Part shown: positions 55,265 through 63,890 of the stretch, in pieces
Layout: each line of letters opens with the position of its first letter
How positions within the stretch are numbered: position 1 is the first letter of the stretch
Assembly (NCBI GenBank): GCA_004560375.1
Contig: SFVC01000005.1
Span: 12,808-76,807 of the forward strand
Length of the DNA stretch: 64,000 bases
Reading direction: 5' to 3'
From: a bacterium
GTDB lineage: Bacteria > Bacillota > Clostridia > Oscillospirales > Oscillospiraceae
Notes under the pieces: model-generated
What the model was told of the DNA's origin: nothing
What the model saw: only the letters and a program-made list of their open reading frames with translations
Databases searched by the model: none
Translations under genes and position numbers: made by a program

Positions 55265-57661
55265 ATGGATCAAAAACAGATTATCAAGCAATTGGATGAG
55301 ATGCTGCTGGTGCGGTATGGCTGCTCCATGACTACGGCCTCTCCTCAGCAGGTGTACCGTGCCCTGTGCTATGTGGTCAACGGGATGCTGGCCAGCAAGA
55401 GCGCCGAGTTCTACCGCAAGAGCCAGGGCAAGCAGGTATACTATATGTCCATGGAGTTCCTGGTGGGCACCTCCCTGAGGAACAACCTCTATAACCTGGG
55501 GCTGGAGGACGTGTTTGCCAAGGCGCTGGACAAGTGCGGCCTGGACATCCATGACCTGTATGAGATGGAGCCCGACGCCGGGCTGGGCAACGGCGGTCTG
55601 GGCCGCCTGGCCTCCTGCTATATGGACTCCGCCGCCAGCTTGGATCTGCCCATGACGGGCTACTCCATCCGCTATGAGTTCGGTATCTTCAAGCAGAAGA
55701 TTGTGGACGGCTGGCAGGTGGAATTCCCCGACGACTGGCTGAACATGGGCGACGTGTGGCTGGTGCCCCACGAGGGCGAGGCGGTGGAGGTGCGCTTCGG
55801 CGGCAGCGTCCACGGCTGGGAGGACAACGGCAAGTACCGGGTGAAGCACGTGGACTTCCAGTCCGTCATGGCGGTGCCCAACATGATGTATATCTCCGGT
55901 TACGACAGCAAGGCGGTGAACCCCCTGGTGCTGTGGAGCGCCAAGTCCCCCAACAGCTTTGATATGTCCGCCTTCTCCCGGGGGGACTACGCCAAGGCCC
56001 TGGAGGGGGACACCATGGCCGAGGTGATCTCCAAGGTGCTCTATCCCGCCGACGATCACCCCCAGGGCAAGAAGCTGCGCCTGCGCCAGCAATATCTGCT
56101 GGTGTCCGCGTCGGTGCAGACCATTCTGAAGAAGCATCTGCGGGAGAACAAGAGCCTGGACAATCTGCCGGACAAGGTATCCATCCACATCAACGACACC
56201 CACCCCGCTCTGTGCGTGCCCGAGCTGATGCGCCTGCTGGTGGACGAGTACAACTACCCCTGGGACAAGGCGTGGGACATCACCTGTCGTACCCTGTCCT
56301 ACACCAACCATACCGTGATGAGCGAGGCCCTGGAGCGCTGGGGGGTGGATCTGTTCCAGCAGCTCCTGCCCCGGGTGTACCAGATTGTGCTGGAGATCGA
56401 CCGCCGCCTGCGGATCCACCTTCAGGAATTCTATGGAAGCGATATGGGCAAGATCGAGTATATGGCGGTGATCAGCCGCCACGAGATCCGCATGGCCAAT
56501 CTGTGTCTGGCCTGCTGCCACAAGGTAAACGGCGTGTCCAAGCTCCACTCCGAGATCCTCACCAGCTCCATCTTCCGGGACTACTACCAGATGGAGCCCG
56601 ATCACTTCTGCAACGTCACCAACGGCATCGCCTACCGCCGCTGGCTGTGCCAGTCCAACCCGGAGCTGTCCGCCCTGCTGAAGGAGCTCATCGGAGACGG
56701 CTTCACCAAGGACAGCACCCAGCTGGAGAAGCTGCTCAAGTACAAGGACGACAGTCAGGTGCTCCAGCGCCTCCAGGAGATCAAGCTGAACAACAAGAAG
56801 CGGCTGGCCGACCTGATCCTCAAGCGCAACGGCGTCGTGGTGGAGCCTACCGCTCTCTTTGACGTGCAGATCAAGCGCCTCCATGAGTATAAGCGGCAGC
56901 TGCTCAACGTCCTCCAGATCCTCCATATGTATCTGGAGATCAAGCACAATCCCGGCGCGCCCTTCCAGCCCCGCACCTTCGTGTTCGCCGCCAAGGCGTC
57001 GGCGGGCTATATCATGGCCAAGCAGATCATCCAGCTCATTGTGTCCGTGTCCAACCTGGTCAACCACGACCCGGACGTGCAGGATAAGCTGAAGGTGGTG
57101 TTCATGGAGGACTACAACGTCTCCCTGGCCGAGATCATCATCCCCGCCGCCGAGATCTCCGAGCAGATCTCCATCGCCGGCAAGGAGGCCAGCGGCACCG
57201 GCAACATGAAGCTGATGATCAACGGCGCGGTGACCCTGGGCACCCTGGACGGCGCCAACGTGGAGATCCACGAGCAGGTGGGGGACGACAACATCGTGCT
57301 GTTCGGCCTCAAGACGGAGGAGGTCAACGACCTGTGGCACAAGGGCTACCGTCCCCTGGAGTATGTCCACGGGGATCCGGAGCTGAAGGCCGTCATGGAT
57401 CTGCTGATGGGCGGCATCAGTGGAATGCGTTTTGATGACATTGTGCGCTCCCTCACCACCAACCACAAGGGCCCCGCCGATCCCTATATGTGCCTGGCCG
57501 ACTTCCACGACTATGTCCGGGCCCAGCGGGACGTATCCGCCCTGTATGGAGACAAGACCCGGTTTAACAGGATGTCCCTGGTGAATATCGCCAAGGCGGG
57601 CTTCTTCTCCGCCGACCGGGCGGTGGCGGAGTATGCGGAAAACATCTGGCACCTGAAGTAA
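55265..57661 (+). CDS. glgP: Glycogen phosphorylase
   Basis: 798 aa from ATG 55265; an upstream extension would run through the leader hairpin. GT35 fold, with YYMSMEFLVGTSLRNN near the start, GNGGLGRLASC, and the PLP-binding lysine Lys649 in ASGTGNMKLMINGA. It releases glucose-1-phosphate from glycogen ends. The ribosome site AAGGGAT is modest. Confidence 0.97.
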   Translation: MDQKQIIKQLDEMLLVRYGCSMTTASPQQVYRALCYVVNGMLASKSAEFYRKSQGKQVYYMSMEFLVGTSLRNNLYNLGLEDVFAKALDKCGLDIHDLYEMEPDAGLGNGGLGRLASCYMDSAASLDLPMTGYSIRYEFGIFKQKIVDGWQVEFPDDWLNMGDVWLVPHEGEAVEVRFGGSVHGWEDNGKYRVKHVDFQSVMAVPNMMYISGYDSKAVNPLVLWSAKSPNSFDMSAFSRGDYAKALEGDTMAEVISKVLYPADDHPQGKKLRLRQQYLLVSASVQTILKKHLRENKSLDNLPDKVSIHINDTHPALCVPELMRLLVDEYNYPWDKAWDITCRTLSYTNHTVMSEALERWGVDLFQQLLPRVYQIVLEIDRRLRIHLQEFYGSDMGKIEYMAVISRHEIRMANLCLACCHKVNGVSKLHSEILTSSIFRDYYQMEPDHFCNVTNGIAYRRWLCQSNPELSALLKELIGDGFTKDSTQLEKLLKYKDDSQVLQRLQEIKLNNKKRLADLILKRNGVVVEPTALFDVQIKRLHEYKRQLLNVLQILHMYLEIKHNPGAPFQPRTFVFAAKASAGYIMAKQIIQLIVSVSNLVNHDPDVQDKLKVVFMEDYNVSLAEIIIPAAEISEQISIAGKEASGTGNMKLMINGAVTLGTLDGANVEIHEQVGDDNIVLFGLKTEEVNDLWHKGYRPLEYVHGDPELKAVMDLLMGGISGMRFDDIVRSLTTNHKGPADPYMCLADFHDYVRAQRDVSALYGDKTRFNRMSLVNIAKAGFFSADRAVAEYAENIWHLK

Positions 57662-57708
57662 GGCGCCGCCGGAGGGCGGGCAGGATCCGATTTTGAGGAG
57701 GGTTTGCC

Positions 57709-58623
57709 ATGAGGCAGGTATGCTTTGGCATTGACATCGGCGGCACCACCGTCAAGCTGGGACTGGTGAGCAGCGAGGGGGATCTGCTGGAAAAGCGGGA
57801 GTTCTCCACCCAGCGGGAGCTGTCCGCGGCCTTTGACAGCATCGCCGCCAATATGCGCCAGGTGTTGGACAGCTTCCCCGACGCCATGTGCATCGGCGCC
57901 GGGGTGGGGGTGCCCGGCCCGGTGCTGAACCAGTCCCTGGTTCGGGGGTGCGTCAACCTGGGCTGGGGAGACGTGGATGTGGCCCGGGAGCTGGGCAGCC
58001 GCGCCGGGATGCCCGTCAGGGTGGCCAACGACGCCAATCTGGCGGCTCTGGGCGAGCTGTGGCAGGGGGGCGGCAAGGGCTGCCGCAACCTGGTGCTGTT
58101 CACCGTGGGCACCGGCATTGGAGGCGGCGTGATCTGCGACGGGCGGATTGTGTCCGGCGCCACCGGCGGCGGCGGGGAGGTGGGCCATCTGCCCATGCCC
58201 TTCCACACCGAGTGGCAGTGCTCCTGCGGCAAATACGGCTGCCTGGAGGTCACCGCCTCCGCCACCGGCATCATCCGGGCGGCCCGGGAGTTCTCCCCCT
58301 TCAAGGAGATGGAGAAGGTCACCGCCAAGGACGTGTACGACGCGGCGGCCGCCGGGGACGAGAACGCCAAGCGGATCACTGAGGAGGCGGGCGCCGCCCT
58401 GGGCACCGCCGCCGCCATCCTGGGCTGCGTGGTCAACCCGGAGGTCATTCTGCTGGGGGGAGGCGTGTCCGCCGCCGGCCGGGCGCTGCTGGATCCGGTG
58501 GAGGCCGCGTTTGAGAAAAACGTGTTCCCGCCCTGCCGGGAGGTGCGCTTTGCCCTGGCCCAGCTGGGGAACAACGCCGGTATTTTCGGTGGCGCGGCCC
58601 TGTTTTTTACCCAGTCCGTGTAA
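57709..58623 (+). CDS. ROK-family glucokinase
   Basis: 304 aa. ATP-binding DIGGTTVKLGLV near residue 8, the substrate loop, and the ROK zinc/His motif HTEWQCSCGKYGCLE near 166-180. GAGGAGGG precedes ATG 57709. It phosphorylates free glucose left by glycogen breakdown; no helix-turn-helix domain, so not a ROK repressor. Lies 47 bp after glgP. Confidence 0.93.
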   Translation: MRQVCFGIDIGGTTVKLGLVSSEGDLLEKREFSTQRELSAAFDSIAANMRQVLDSFPDAMCIGAGVGVPGPVLNQSLVRGCVNLGWGDVDVARELGSRAGMPVRVANDANLAALGELWQGGGKGCRNLVLFTVGTGIGGGVICDGRIVSGATGGGGEVGHLPMPFHTEWQCSCGKYGCLEVTASATGIIRAAREFSPFKEMEKVTAKDVYDAAAAGDENAKRITEEAGAALGTAAAILGCVVNPEVILLGGGVSAAGRALLDPVEAAFEKNVFPPCREVRFALAQLGNNAGIFGGAALFFTQSV

Positions 58624-58663
58624 TCCCTTATCATTCTTTGCTTTGTTGAGGAGGATTTAATCC

Positions 58664-59926
58664 ATGCTAAAACTTGACTTATCCAATCTGGAGGGTGTGG
58701 TTTCCCGGAAGGAGATAGACGCCCTGGCCCCCGAGTTGGAGGCCGCCCACGCTAAGCTGCACTCCAGCACCGCTCCCGGCGCGGACTTTACCGGCTGGGT
58801 GCGCCTGCCCGAGGACTATGACAAGGCGGAATTTGCCCGCATTCAGAAGGCCGCCGCCAAGATCCGGGAGGACTCCCAGGTGCTGGTGGTGGTGGGCATC
58901 GGCGGATCCTATCTTGGGGCCCGGGCGGCCCTGGAGGTGTTCCCCTCCAATGGCCCTGAGATCTGCTTTGTGGGCTGCTCCCTCAGTCCCAACGAGCTGG
59001 ACAGCGTGATCCGCCGCATTGACGACAAGAGCTGGTCCATCAATGTGATCTCCAAGTCCGGCGGCACCACCGAGCCTGCGGTGGCCTTCCGGGTGTTCCG
59101 GGAATTGCTGGTGAAGCAGTACGGCGATAAGGCTAATGAGCGGATCTACGCCACCACCGACAAGGCCCGGGGTGCGCTCAAGACCCTGGCCGACTCCAAC
59201 GGCTGGGAGACCTTTGTGGTGCCTGACGATGTGGGCGGCCGGTTCTCCGTGTTGTCCGCCGTGGGCCTGCTGCCCATTGCCGTGGGCGGTACGGACATCT
59301 CTGAACTGATGGGCGGCGCCCATGACGCCATGACGGCCTTTGACAGGCGGGATATGTCCAACCCGGTGTGGCAGTATGTGGCCGCCCGGAACCTGCTGTA
59401 CCGCAAGGGTAAGAAGATTGAGCTGTTCTGCTCCTATGAGCCCTCCTATGCCTTTGTGGGGGAGTGGCTCAAGCAGCTGTTCGGTGAGTCGGAGGGGAAG
59501 GACGGGAAGGGGATCTTCCCCGCCTCCGCCCAGTTTACCACCGATCTCCACTCTCTGGGCCAGTATATCCAGGACGGGGAACGCCACCTGTTTGAAACCG
59601 TCATCTATGTGGATGACACCGGCTGCGATATGGATATCCCTTACAGCGACGACAACGGGGACAACCTGAACTATCTGGCGGGTAAGCCCCTGAGCTTTGT
59701 CCGGGAAATGGCCTTCCAGGGTACCTTGGCCGCCCATAAGGACGGCGGCGCACCCTCCATGGTGCTGCGGCTGGACAAGATGACCGTGCGGGCGTTCGGG
59801 GAGTTGCTGTACTTCTTCGAACTGGCCTGCGGGATCAGCGGCCATGTGCTGGGGGTCAATCCCTTTAACCAGCCCGGTGTGGAGGCGTACAAAAAGAATA
59901 TGTTTGCTCTGCTCGGCAAGCCCTGA
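58664..59926 (+). CDS. pgi: Glucose-6-phosphate isomerase
   Basis: 420 aa, the short Firmicutes form. Two SIS-like subdomains with GIGGSYLGARAALE, SKSGGTTEPAVAFR and FNQPGVEAYKKN near the end. GGAGGATTTAATCC precedes the ATG. It connects the cluster to glycolysis by converting glucose-6-phosphate to fructose-6-phosphate. Last gene before a strong terminator. Confidence 0.96.
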   Translation: MLKLDLSNLEGVVSRKEIDALAPELEAAHAKLHSSTAPGADFTGWVRLPEDYDKAEFARIQKAAAKIREDSQVLVVVGIGGSYLGARAALEVFPSNGPEICFVGCSLSPNELDSVIRRIDDKSWSINVISKSGGTTEPAVAFRVFRELLVKQYGDKANERIYATTDKARGALKTLADSNGWETFVVPDDVGGRFSVLSAVGLLPIAVGGTDISELMGGAHDAMTAFDRRDMSNPVWQYVAARNLLYRKGKKIELFCSYEPSYAFVGEWLKQLFGESEGKDGKGIFPASAQFTTDLHSLGQYIQDGERHLFETVIYVDDTGCDMDIPYSDDNGDNLNYLAGKPLSFVREMAFQGTLAAHKDGGAPSMVLRLDKMTVRAFGELLYFFELACGISGHVLGVNPFNQPGVEAYKKNMFALLGKP

Positions 59927-59945
59927 GACAGTGAGAAACGCTGGA

Positions 59946-59978
59946 AGCAAAGCCCCCGGCAGGCCCGGGGGCTTTGCT
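59946..59978 (+). terminator. Terminator of the glycogen/glucose cluster
   Basis: Perfect 14-bp stem AGCAAAGCCCCCGG (59946-59959) with 59965-59978, loop CAGGC. T-run is short. Confidence 0.85.
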
Positions 59979-60084
59979 CTGTGTGCCGCTGAAGGAAGCG
60001 GGGGATTGACATTTGGCTGAGAATGGGGTATTTTATTAGGGTGAGCCGTGGAGCCCTGGCGGGCTGTGCGGCGAAATGATATGA

Positions 60085-60173
60085 GCAGCGGTATCGAAGT
60101 GGTCATAACGGGGCTGACTCGAAATCAGTTTGCAGGAAACTGCACGTGGGTTCGAATCCCACCCGCTGCGCCA
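60085..60173 (+). tRNA. tRNA-Ser (anticodon CGA)
   Basis: Acceptor GCAGCGG pairs with CCGCTGC; loop CTCGAAA gives anticodon CGA; long variable arm with GCAGGAAACTGC; T arm GTGGGTTCGAATCCCAC; CCA encoded. Its 3' end is the apparent border to transferred DNA. Confidence 0.96.
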
Positions 60174-60525
60174 ACTAAGGTTGCTGAAAAAGATGCAACC
60201 CCTGAAACCCTTGCTGCGGCAAGGGTTTCAGCCGTTTCAGAGGACAAAATCGAGCACCAGACGAGATGGAGATGCAAAAGGCCATTTTCGTGATGTGGGG
60301 TGATTCGAACCTCTGAGCAAAGAGAAAACAGCGAGAGAAGCCCCCGCTGGTAGTTCAAATCGAACTGCCAACGGGGGCTTCTCTCTTTTTATTACATTAT
60401 TACATAGCTGTTTCAGTTGGTGGTATTGCTTGCTTTGTCCTTGGTTCCTTGGTGGTCTTGGTAATAGCTTTCTGACATGGTTTTGGATATACTTGCGTTG
60501 CAAAACGAGGAAAGGAGAGCAGACC
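60174..60525. other. Gene-free border region after tRNA-Ser(CGA)
   Basis: 352 bp without a supportable gene. It holds a perfect 13-bp hairpin (CTGAAACCCTTGC at 60202-60214 with 60219-60231) and a long hairpin terminator (60333-60390). Composition shifts to clearly lower GC from here on. If the tRNA is an integration site, the attL core should be at its 3' end and this stretch the element's border. No integrase is seen. Confidence 0.55.
60333..60390 (+). terminator. Long hairpin terminator
   Basis: Outer 14-bp stem GAGAGAAGCCCCCG (60333-60346) with 60372-60385, inner TGGTAGTTC/GAACTGCCA pairing with one G-T wobble, then TTTTT. Confidence 0.88.
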
Positions 60526-60972
60526 ATGGCAGACAAGAAAAACCTATGCGCTCAAATCGACATCGCCCTGCACAACCGGGTAACAGAAGAAAAAGACCGC
60601 CTGGAGATGACCACCAGCCAGTACATCGCAGCACTGCTCACTGAATACTACAAGATGAAAGATGAGAATGGAGGAATCAACATGACAGGCAGCAGAACGA
60701 TGGCATTCCAGATCCCCGAGGAACTCTTCCAGCGCATCAAGACCCACCTGGCCAGAGAAACGGCTCGGACCGGCGTAAAGCTCACCCAGCGGGACTTCGT
60801 CCTGGGCCTGATCGAGCAGGCGCTGGCGGAAGCCGAAGCCAGCCTGGCCCCACAGGAGGCCCCTGAGAGCACCGAGGAAGCCCCGGAGGACAACGGAGCC
60901 GCCGGTACCACCCCAGACGCCAGCGAGGCCAGCACGGAGGCGGAGAGAGACACAGCGGACATCGAACAATAA
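60526..60972 (+). CDS. Tandem ribbon-helix-helix protein
   Basis: 148 aa from ATG 60526 (AAAGGAGAG upstream). Two similar segments each show strand-helix-helix: CAQIDIALHNRVTEEKDRL...TTSQYIAALLTEYY (about 8-46) and MAFQIPEELFQRIKTHLA...TQRDFVLGLIEQAL (about 63-105). The end is acidic and disordered. RHH folds usually dimerise to bind DNA; two in one chain could give a monomeric DNA binder. In mobile elements such proteins act as relaxosome or copy-control factors. First gene of the presumed element. Confidence 0.7.
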   Translation: MADKKNLCAQIDIALHNRVTEEKDRLEMTTSQYIAALLTEYYKMKDENGGINMTGSRTMAFQIPEELFQRIKTHLARETARTGVKLTQRDFVLGLIEQALAEAEASLAPQEAPESTEEAPEDNGAAGTTPDASEASTEAERDTADIEQ

Positions 60973-60988
60973 CACAAGGAGTCAAAGC

Positions 60989-61039
60989 AAGGGGCCGGAG
61001 GACACATCTCAAGCAGATGCGTCCTCCGGCCCCTTTTTT
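60989..61039 (+). terminator. Strong terminator after the RHH gene
   Basis: Perfect 15-bp stem AAGGGGCCGGAGGAC (60989-61003) with 61021-61035, an inner CATCT/AGATG pair, and a T-run to 61039. Confidence 0.95.
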
Positions 61040-61063
61040 GTTTTTCCTAGAAGGGGGGTGAAC

Positions 61064-61996
61064 ATGATACAAACGTCAGAAAAAACTCGTTTTACAGAGG
61101 CTGAAATGGCCACTGTCCGAGACACGGACCTTCCAGATCTGCTGATCTCCCTGGGCTACCAGGTGAAGCGGATCGGCAGGTACTACACCACGCAGGAGAT
61201 GGACAGCATCCGGATCAAGGACAGACGTACCTGGTTCCGCTACTCAGAGGGCATCGGCGGAGATGCCATCACATTCCTCCAGCGGTTCTATAACAAAAGT
61301 TTCCCGGAGGCCGTGGAGTACCTGCTGACCTGGCATGGCCGCGCCCGTGACTCTCCCCCGGTGAGCACTCCGCGGCAGACCAAGGAAAAGGAGGAAAAGG
61401 TCCCCTTTACCCTCCCCCCTGCCAACGTGGATCACCGCAGGGTGTTTGCCTATCTCCGCAAGCGTGGGATCGCACCCCAAGTGATCCGGGGCTTTGTGGA
61501 GGCTGGATTGCTGTACGAGGACGCCCAACATCACAACTGTGTCTTTGTTGGCCGGGACCAATCAGGAGCGCCGGTATTTGCCAATCAACGAGGAACCTAT
61601 GATTGGAACGGCAGCAGCTTTAAGGGGGATGTCCCAGGCAGCAATAAGGACATCGCATTTCGACTTTACTGCAGCAAGAAGCATGATGCAGTTCTTGTCT
61701 TTGAGGCCCCAATCGACCTGATGAGCTTCTGCACCCTGCACCGGAAAGTAACCTCCAACGCGGTGGCACTGTGTGGGCTGTACGAAGGAGGACTGCGGAC
61801 CTATCTGCGAGACAACCCACACATACGCAGGATTATTCTGTGCCTGGATAACGATGAACATGGTCGGCAGGCAACCCAAAAGCTCCGAGAAATGTTCTCC
61901 GCAGAGGACTATGAGGTGTCTCAACAACTTCCTCCACAGGGAAAGGATTGGAATGAGTATCTGCTGCAACGAAATGTGCTCCGGGAAAGGGGGTGA
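61064..61996 (+). CDS. DUF3991/Toprim primase-like protein
   Basis: 310 aa from ATG 61064; GTG 61058 lies inside the G-rich ribosome site. The N-terminal part (about 20-95, WFRYSEGIGGDAITFLQRFY) resembles the CHC2 primase domain but without its zinc cysteines. DUF3991 covers about 120-190. Toprim follows, with Glu in VLVFEAPIDLMS and the DxD in IILCLDNDEHGRQA. Such proteins are common on integrative conjugative elements of gut Firmicutes and may prime the transferred strand. Confidence 0.85.
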   Translation: MIQTSEKTRFTEAEMATVRDTDLPDLLISLGYQVKRIGRYYTTQEMDSIRIKDRRTWFRYSEGIGGDAITFLQRFYNKSFPEAVEYLLTWHGRARDSPPVSTPRQTKEKEEKVPFTLPPANVDHRRVFAYLRKRGIAPQVIRGFVEAGLLYEDAQHHNCVFVGRDQSGAPVFANQRGTYDWNGSSFKGDVPGSNKDIAFRLYCSKKHDAVLVFEAPIDLMSFCTLHRKVTSNAVALCGLYEGGLRTYLRDNPHIRRIILCLDNDEHGRQATQKLREMFSAEDYEVSQQLPPQGKDWNEYLLQRNVLRERG

Positions 61997-62070
61997 CAAT
62001 TTCCAAAAGAAGAAATAACAATATGATTTCCGGCAAATCAAAAGAAAAATTGTTGTAGGAGGAATCCAGT

Positions 62071-62979
62071 ATGAAACGCATTTTGACCACGATGTGCGCC
62101 CTGACCCTGCTCCTGGCGGCATCTGTCCCTGCTCTGGCCGTTGAACCGGAGCAGAGTGCCAGTTACTACCCCACATCGGTGGAGGAGTATATGGAGGGAG
62201 ACAGCCCCAGGATCAAGAAAGTGTACCAGCTGTCCCTGGCAGATGACCCATCCCAGATTCCCACCGAGGATTTTGAGCGGGATGGCCGCCTCTATTATCT
62301 GCTGGATATGACGCGGAAGGACGAGGTTGGGGTGGACATCCAGACCATCACCCAGACCAAAACTCTGGCCAGCGAGACCAACAATATGGAGAAGATCCTC
62401 CAGAGTCTGGAACCGCAGATGGAGGTAACCACAGAGGACGGTTATACCGGCACTCTGACACTGGATCATACCACTGTTAAGGTAGCGGCAGACGGTTATG
62501 CTACCCGGACAAAGGATCTCTCCGCCACCCGCACCTATCCCAATCTCTCGGAAGCGGATCTATCTTTGATTCCAAAGAGCATTGAGGACAATGGAAAAAG
62601 CCTGACTCTGGCAGACGTCCAGTGGGCCGAGACCAGTGAAGCCGGGGCGGATGGGGCCGTCACCCGATATACTGCCACCGCCAAATATACCGGCACTACC
62701 AGCAGCACCTATGCTACCGGCTACACTGTTACGGCAGACTATACCGGCCAAGTTTCCAAAACCAACTGCTCTGTGTTGACTTATACCGCCATTTTCGGCA
62801 GCATGGAGGTCCCCGAGGCGCAGACAGACCCAGCCCCCACAAATACCCCTTCCAGCGAAAACTCAAATGGGGCCACGGCAGAAATTGACATCAAACAGCC
62901 CCTCCTGATTGGCGGTGCGGTTCTCCTACTGACTGCAGGTGGGGTTTTCCTGTTCAAGCGGTACAAAGGAAGGAGCTGA
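62071..62979 (+). CDS. Secreted, membrane-anchored protein of a mobile-element type
   Basis: 302 aa. Signal peptide 1-23 (LTLLLAASVPALA), an extracytoplasmic beta-rich region with Thr/Tyr/Gly-rich strands, a Pro/Ser/Thr/Asn-rich stalk (about 248-270) and one C-terminal membrane helix with KRYKGRS tail. That is a sorting-signal-like end, but no LPxTG-type motif precedes the helix. A sortase gene follows 5 bp later. GGAGGA precedes ATG 62071. Function unknown. Confidence 0.75.
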   Translation: MKRILTTMCALTLLLAASVPALAVEPEQSASYYPTSVEEYMEGDSPRIKKVYQLSLADDPSQIPTEDFERDGRLYYLLDMTRKDEVGVDIQTITQTKTLASETNNMEKILQSLEPQMEVTTEDGYTGTLTLDHTTVKVAADGYATRTKDLSATRTYPNLSEADLSLIPKSIEDNGKSLTLADVQWAETSEAGADGAVTRYTATAKYTGTTSSTYATGYTVTADYTGQVSKTNCSVLTYTAIFGSMEVPEAQTDPAPTNTPSSENSNGATAEIDIKQPLLIGGAVLLLTAGGVFLFKRYKGRS

Positions 62980-62984
62980 TTCAA

Positions 62985-63749
62985 CTGAAGCTGAGAGCAC
63001 TTCTGCTGGCCACCATGCTATGCGCCCTATGTGTGGGCCAGGCCAGCGCCCTGGAATATACCATGGAGGCCCCGGACGATTACCTGTTCGGCAGACCTAC
63101 CAGCGATGACACCATCTACGAATGGGAAGATCCCAATGTAGACCGGAGTAAGAACACCGCCCTGATCCCGCCTGGATTTGGCACGCCTACCAGTTACCTC
63201 CCCGGCAGCGGCGACCCTCTGACGCCCAATCTCATCCCCGGTGCTCTGGATGGCGGCGGGCTGGTGTCCCAGACAGGGAGCGTCAACTATCCTGTGATCG
63301 ACACAGGAAATGGGGGCAGTTCTGGCCAGGACGTCGGCTATACTGCCGTCACCAGCGATCTCTACTACTCCGGCGGACATCTGGGGACGCTCAAGATCCC
63401 GGCTATCGGCCTGTCTACCAAGGTCTACGAAGGGACAGACAGCAGCACTCTGGCAAAAGGGGCCGGTCATTTCCCTGGCACTAGTATCTGGGACGGCAAC
63501 TGCTGCATTGCGGGTCACAACCGCGGGGTCCGGGATGATTTTGGAGACCTGCATACCCTGGAGCCAGGCGATACCATTACCTGGACCACCAAGCTGGGCA
63601 CACGCACCTATCAGGTGGTCAGTGTAGAAAAGGTATTGGAGACAGATACCAGCGGCACCGCCACTACCAGTGACAACCGTATCACGTTGTTTACCTGTGT
63701 GCGGGATCAGCGGGCATACCGCTGGTGTGTCCAGGCTGTGGAATGCTAA
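62985..63749 (+). CDS. Class D-like sortase, probable CTG start
   Basis: 254 aa if started at CTG 62985. That start puts GGAAGGAG 10 bp upstream and yields MKLRALLLATMLCALCVGQASA, a complete signal peptide; the first ATG (63015) would lose most of it. A Gly/Pro-rich linker (about 40-125) leads to the sortase domain: His in CCIAGHNRG, catalytic Cys in TLFTC and Arg in YRWCVQ. Sortases join wall proteins to lipid II or pili. It lies next to the membrane-anchored protein and upstream of another secreted protein. Confidence 0.85.
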   Translation: MKLRALLLATMLCALCVGQASALEYTMEAPDDYLFGRPTSDDTIYEWEDPNVDRSKNTALIPPGFGTPTSYLPGSGDPLTPNLIPGALDGGGLVSQTGSVNYPVIDTGNGGSSGQDVGYTAVTSDLYYSGGHLGTLKIPAIGLSTKVYEGTDSSTLAKGAGHFPGTSIWDGNCCIAGHNRGVRDDFGDLHTLEPGDTITWTTKLGTRTYQVVSVEKVLETDTSGTATTSDNRITLFTCVRDQRAYRWCVQAVEC

Positions 63750-63792
63750 ACGCAGTGCATCTCCCAAATTGGGAAATGCACTGCGTTTTTTT
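63748..63792 (+). terminator. Terminator after the sortase
   Basis: 13-bp stem AAACGCAGTGCAT (63748-63760) with 63776-63788, an inner TCCCAAATTGGGA pair, and seven T. Confidence 0.95.
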
Positions 63793-63828
63793 CGCTTAGT
63801 TTCTGCGAAACCCTGACTGAATTACTTC

Positions 63829-63871
63829 CAGAAAGAGGTGATGAACAGATTGTTGTTCATGCCTCTTTCTG
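63829..63871 (+). promoter_or_regulatory. Hairpin ahead of the last gene
   Basis: CAGAAAGAGG + ATGAAC (63829-63846) pairs with GTTCAT + CCTCTTTCTG (63855-63871) with a small bulge. It ends 9 bp before the ribosome site AAGGAGG of the next gene, so it may shape its translation. No clear promoter is seen here. Confidence 0.6.
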
Positions 63872-63890
63872 TCCATTTTAAGGAGGGCTT

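Noticed and set aside
60285..60325. tRNA-like sequence on the reverse strand (GAGGTTCGAATCAC)
   Set aside because: Only a T-arm-like piece is present; no acceptor, D arm or anticodon arm can be drawn around it.
63015..63749. Sortase starting at the first ATG
   Set aside because: That start is far from the ribosome site and cuts the signal peptide in half; the CTG 30 bases upstream fits both.
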